Below, piece by piece: positions 5,652-6,683 of a stretch of DNA of 6,683 nt. This stretch comes from Candidatus Uhrbacteria bacterium (lineage in GTDB: Bacteria > Patescibacteriota > Patescibacteriia > SG8-24): contig JACQSM010000061.1 in NCBI GenBank assembly GCA_016205965.1, forward strand, positions 1-6,683, read 5' to 3'. The notes beneath the pieces were generated by a model. That model made no database searches. It was not told the origin of the DNA and saw only the letters and a list, made by a program, of their open reading frames with translations. How positions within the stretch are numbered: position 1 is the stretch's first letter; each line of letters begins with the position of its first letter. The translations under genes and the position numbers were made by a program.

Positions 5652-6683
5652 ATGTTTTCGACCATCCTCATCTTCACGGCCGTTTTGTCGCTGCTCGTAT
5701 TCGTGCATGAGCTGGGCCATTTCGTCGTGGCCAAGCGGGCCGGGGTGCGGGTCGACGAGTTCGGCTTCGGCTTCCCGCCGCGGATGTTCGGCTTCAAGCG
5801 CGGTGGCACCGTCTATTCGATCAACTGGATTCCGCTGGGCGGTTTCGTCAAAATCAAGGGCGAGTCGGGCGAACACAAGAGCAACCATGACAGCTTCGGC
5901 GCCAAACCGGCCTGGCTGCGGACGCTCATTCTCGCCGCCGGCGTCATCATGAACGCGGTTCTGGCCTGGGCCTTGTTGACCGTCGGCTACGGCATCGGCC
6001 TGCCGCAGGTGATCGAGAACCTGCCGCCGCAGGCGCGCGTCGCCGAGGCCAAGATCCAGGTCATGACCGTCCTCAAAGGCTCGCCGGCCGATCAAGCCGG
6101 CATGCGGGCGGGCGACGAGCTTATGACCATCGATGCCGCGGCTCTCGCTGAAATCGCCGACATCCAAAAGTACTCGTCGGAGCACGACGGCGTTCCGGTC
6201 GCGGTCAAAGTTGGCCGCGACGGCCGGCAAGTCGAGCTGGCGGTCGTGCCGGCGCCGTTGGCGGAAACCGGCAAGGTCGGCTTCGGCATCGCCCTGGTCA
6301 AGACCGGGCTGGTTTCGTACCCTTGGTATCTGGCGCCGGTGCAGGGACTCTCGGCGACGCTGTCGTTCGGCCGCGAGATTCTGGCTTCGTTCGGGACGCT
6401 GTTCGGCGAGCTGTTCTCGGCCAAGCCGGTCTCGGTCGACTTCTCCGGTCCGGTCGGCATCGCCGTCGTCACCGCCCAGGTCGTCGATCTTGGTTTCCGC
6501 TACCTGCTGCAGTTCACGGCGCTGCTCTCCGTCAACCTGGCGATCATCAACGTCCTGCCGCTGCCGGCGCTCGACGGCGGCCGCATCATGTTCCTGGCGG
6601 TCGAGAAGATCCGGGGCCGGGCGGTCAGCCGCCGGGTCGAAGCTACGGCCCATAACATCGGTTTCGCCCTGCTCATGCTCCTG
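5652..6683 (+). CDS. rseP: RseP-like site-2 intramembrane zinc protease (M50), 3' end cut by the window
   Basis: 344 codons are open from ATG 5652 to the window end with no stop. The protein cuts other membrane proteins within the bilayer, in bacteria classically anti-sigma factors or signal peptides. The zinc motif HELGH lies at 19-23 in the first membrane helix (catalytic E20). The region about 34-80 has the family's membrane-associated beta segment (FGFGFPPRMFGF, NWIPLGGFVKIKGE). The GxxxN motif is GVIMN (97-101) in the second helix. One PDZ domain lies at about 134-200 (GSPADQAGMRAGDEL). FSGPVGI and the second metal motif NVLPLPALDGGR (N300, D308) follow. Family proteins end soon after NIGFALLML with one more helix, so only a few dozen residues should be missing. 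The ATG gives a standard start, and no other start lies nearby in frame. A single PDZ, rather than two as in E. coli RseP, is common outside Proteobacteria. Confidence 0.95.
   Translation, partial: MFSTILIFTAVLSLLVFVHELGHFVVAKRAGVRVDEFGFGFPPRMFGFKRGGTVYSINWIPLGGFVKIKGESGEHKSNHDSFGAKPAWLRTLILAAGVIMNAVLAWALLTVGYGIGLPQVIENLPPQARVAEAKIQVMTVLKGSPADQAGMRAGDELMTIDAAALAEIADIQKYSSEHDGVPVAVKVGRDGRQVELAVVPAPLAETGKVGFGIALVKTGLVSYPWYLAPVQGLSATLSFGREILASFGTLFGELFSAKPVSVDFSGPVGIAVVTAQVVDLGFRYLLQFTALLSVNLAIINVLPLPALDGGRIMFLAVEKIRGRAVSRRVEATAHNIGFALLMLL

Noticed and set aside
5607..6653. Long 348-residue open frame on the minus strand
   Set aside because: It lies entirely opposite rseP, whose plus frame has HELGH, PDZ and NxxPxPxxDG motifs. 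The antisense product is rich in R, D, G and Q with no domain, which is the usual shadow of GC-rich third positions.

Overview
The window carries six protein-coding genes. Two are cut by the window edges. A divergent promoter region lies between the two leftward and four rightward genes, and there is one striking folded repeat element. The organism looks like a moderately GC-rich bacterium. The best lineage hint is a pair of tandem repeats in the secreted protease, of the form GRI.L-(V/D)-(E/D)..G.A(W/Y)Y..(P)...(R)(F/Y)YLGRPADAFKVM. From general knowledge I associate these repeats with Candidate Phyla Radiation (Patescibacteria/Parcubacteria-like) genomes. That assignment is an inference and rests mainly on this one motif. 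All four complete genes end in TAA, and no in-frame TGA points to a recoded genetic code. None of the six start codons has a convincing Shine-Dalgarno sequence.

Left part, minus strand (1-883): lemA (883 to 317) is followed by the first 49 codons of an htpX-like M48 membrane protease (148 to 1), a common gene pair. A 155-bp palindromic element (157-311) fills the gap between them. It has perfect 32-bp terminal inverted arms and two inner hairpins, so it can fold into a three-way junction. A good sigma70-type promoter for lemA lies at 919-948 on the minus strand.

Middle, plus strand (1045-3342): a 765-residue secreted zinc metallopeptidase of the gluzincin type (HEIVH, then E 13 residues later). 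It has a mosaic N-terminal half: signal peptide, two CPR-type repeats and two four-cysteine modules. The gene is visibly poorer in G+C than its neighbours and seems to be an accessory surface or secreted gene.

Right part, plus strand (3404-6683): phosphomannomutase/phosphoglucomutase, then glutamate racemase (murI, 2 nt downstream), then a site-2 protease (rseP, 41 nt further on, cut by the window end). This is a cell-envelope group. The mutase would supply sugar phosphates for polysaccharide or glycolipid synthesis, the racemase D-glutamate for peptidoglycan, and RseP intramembrane proteolysis. Candidate promoters lie just before the mutase and just before rseP. I see no complete new defence or mobile system. 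The strongest unusual items are the 155-bp folded element and the architecture of the secreted metallopeptidase.
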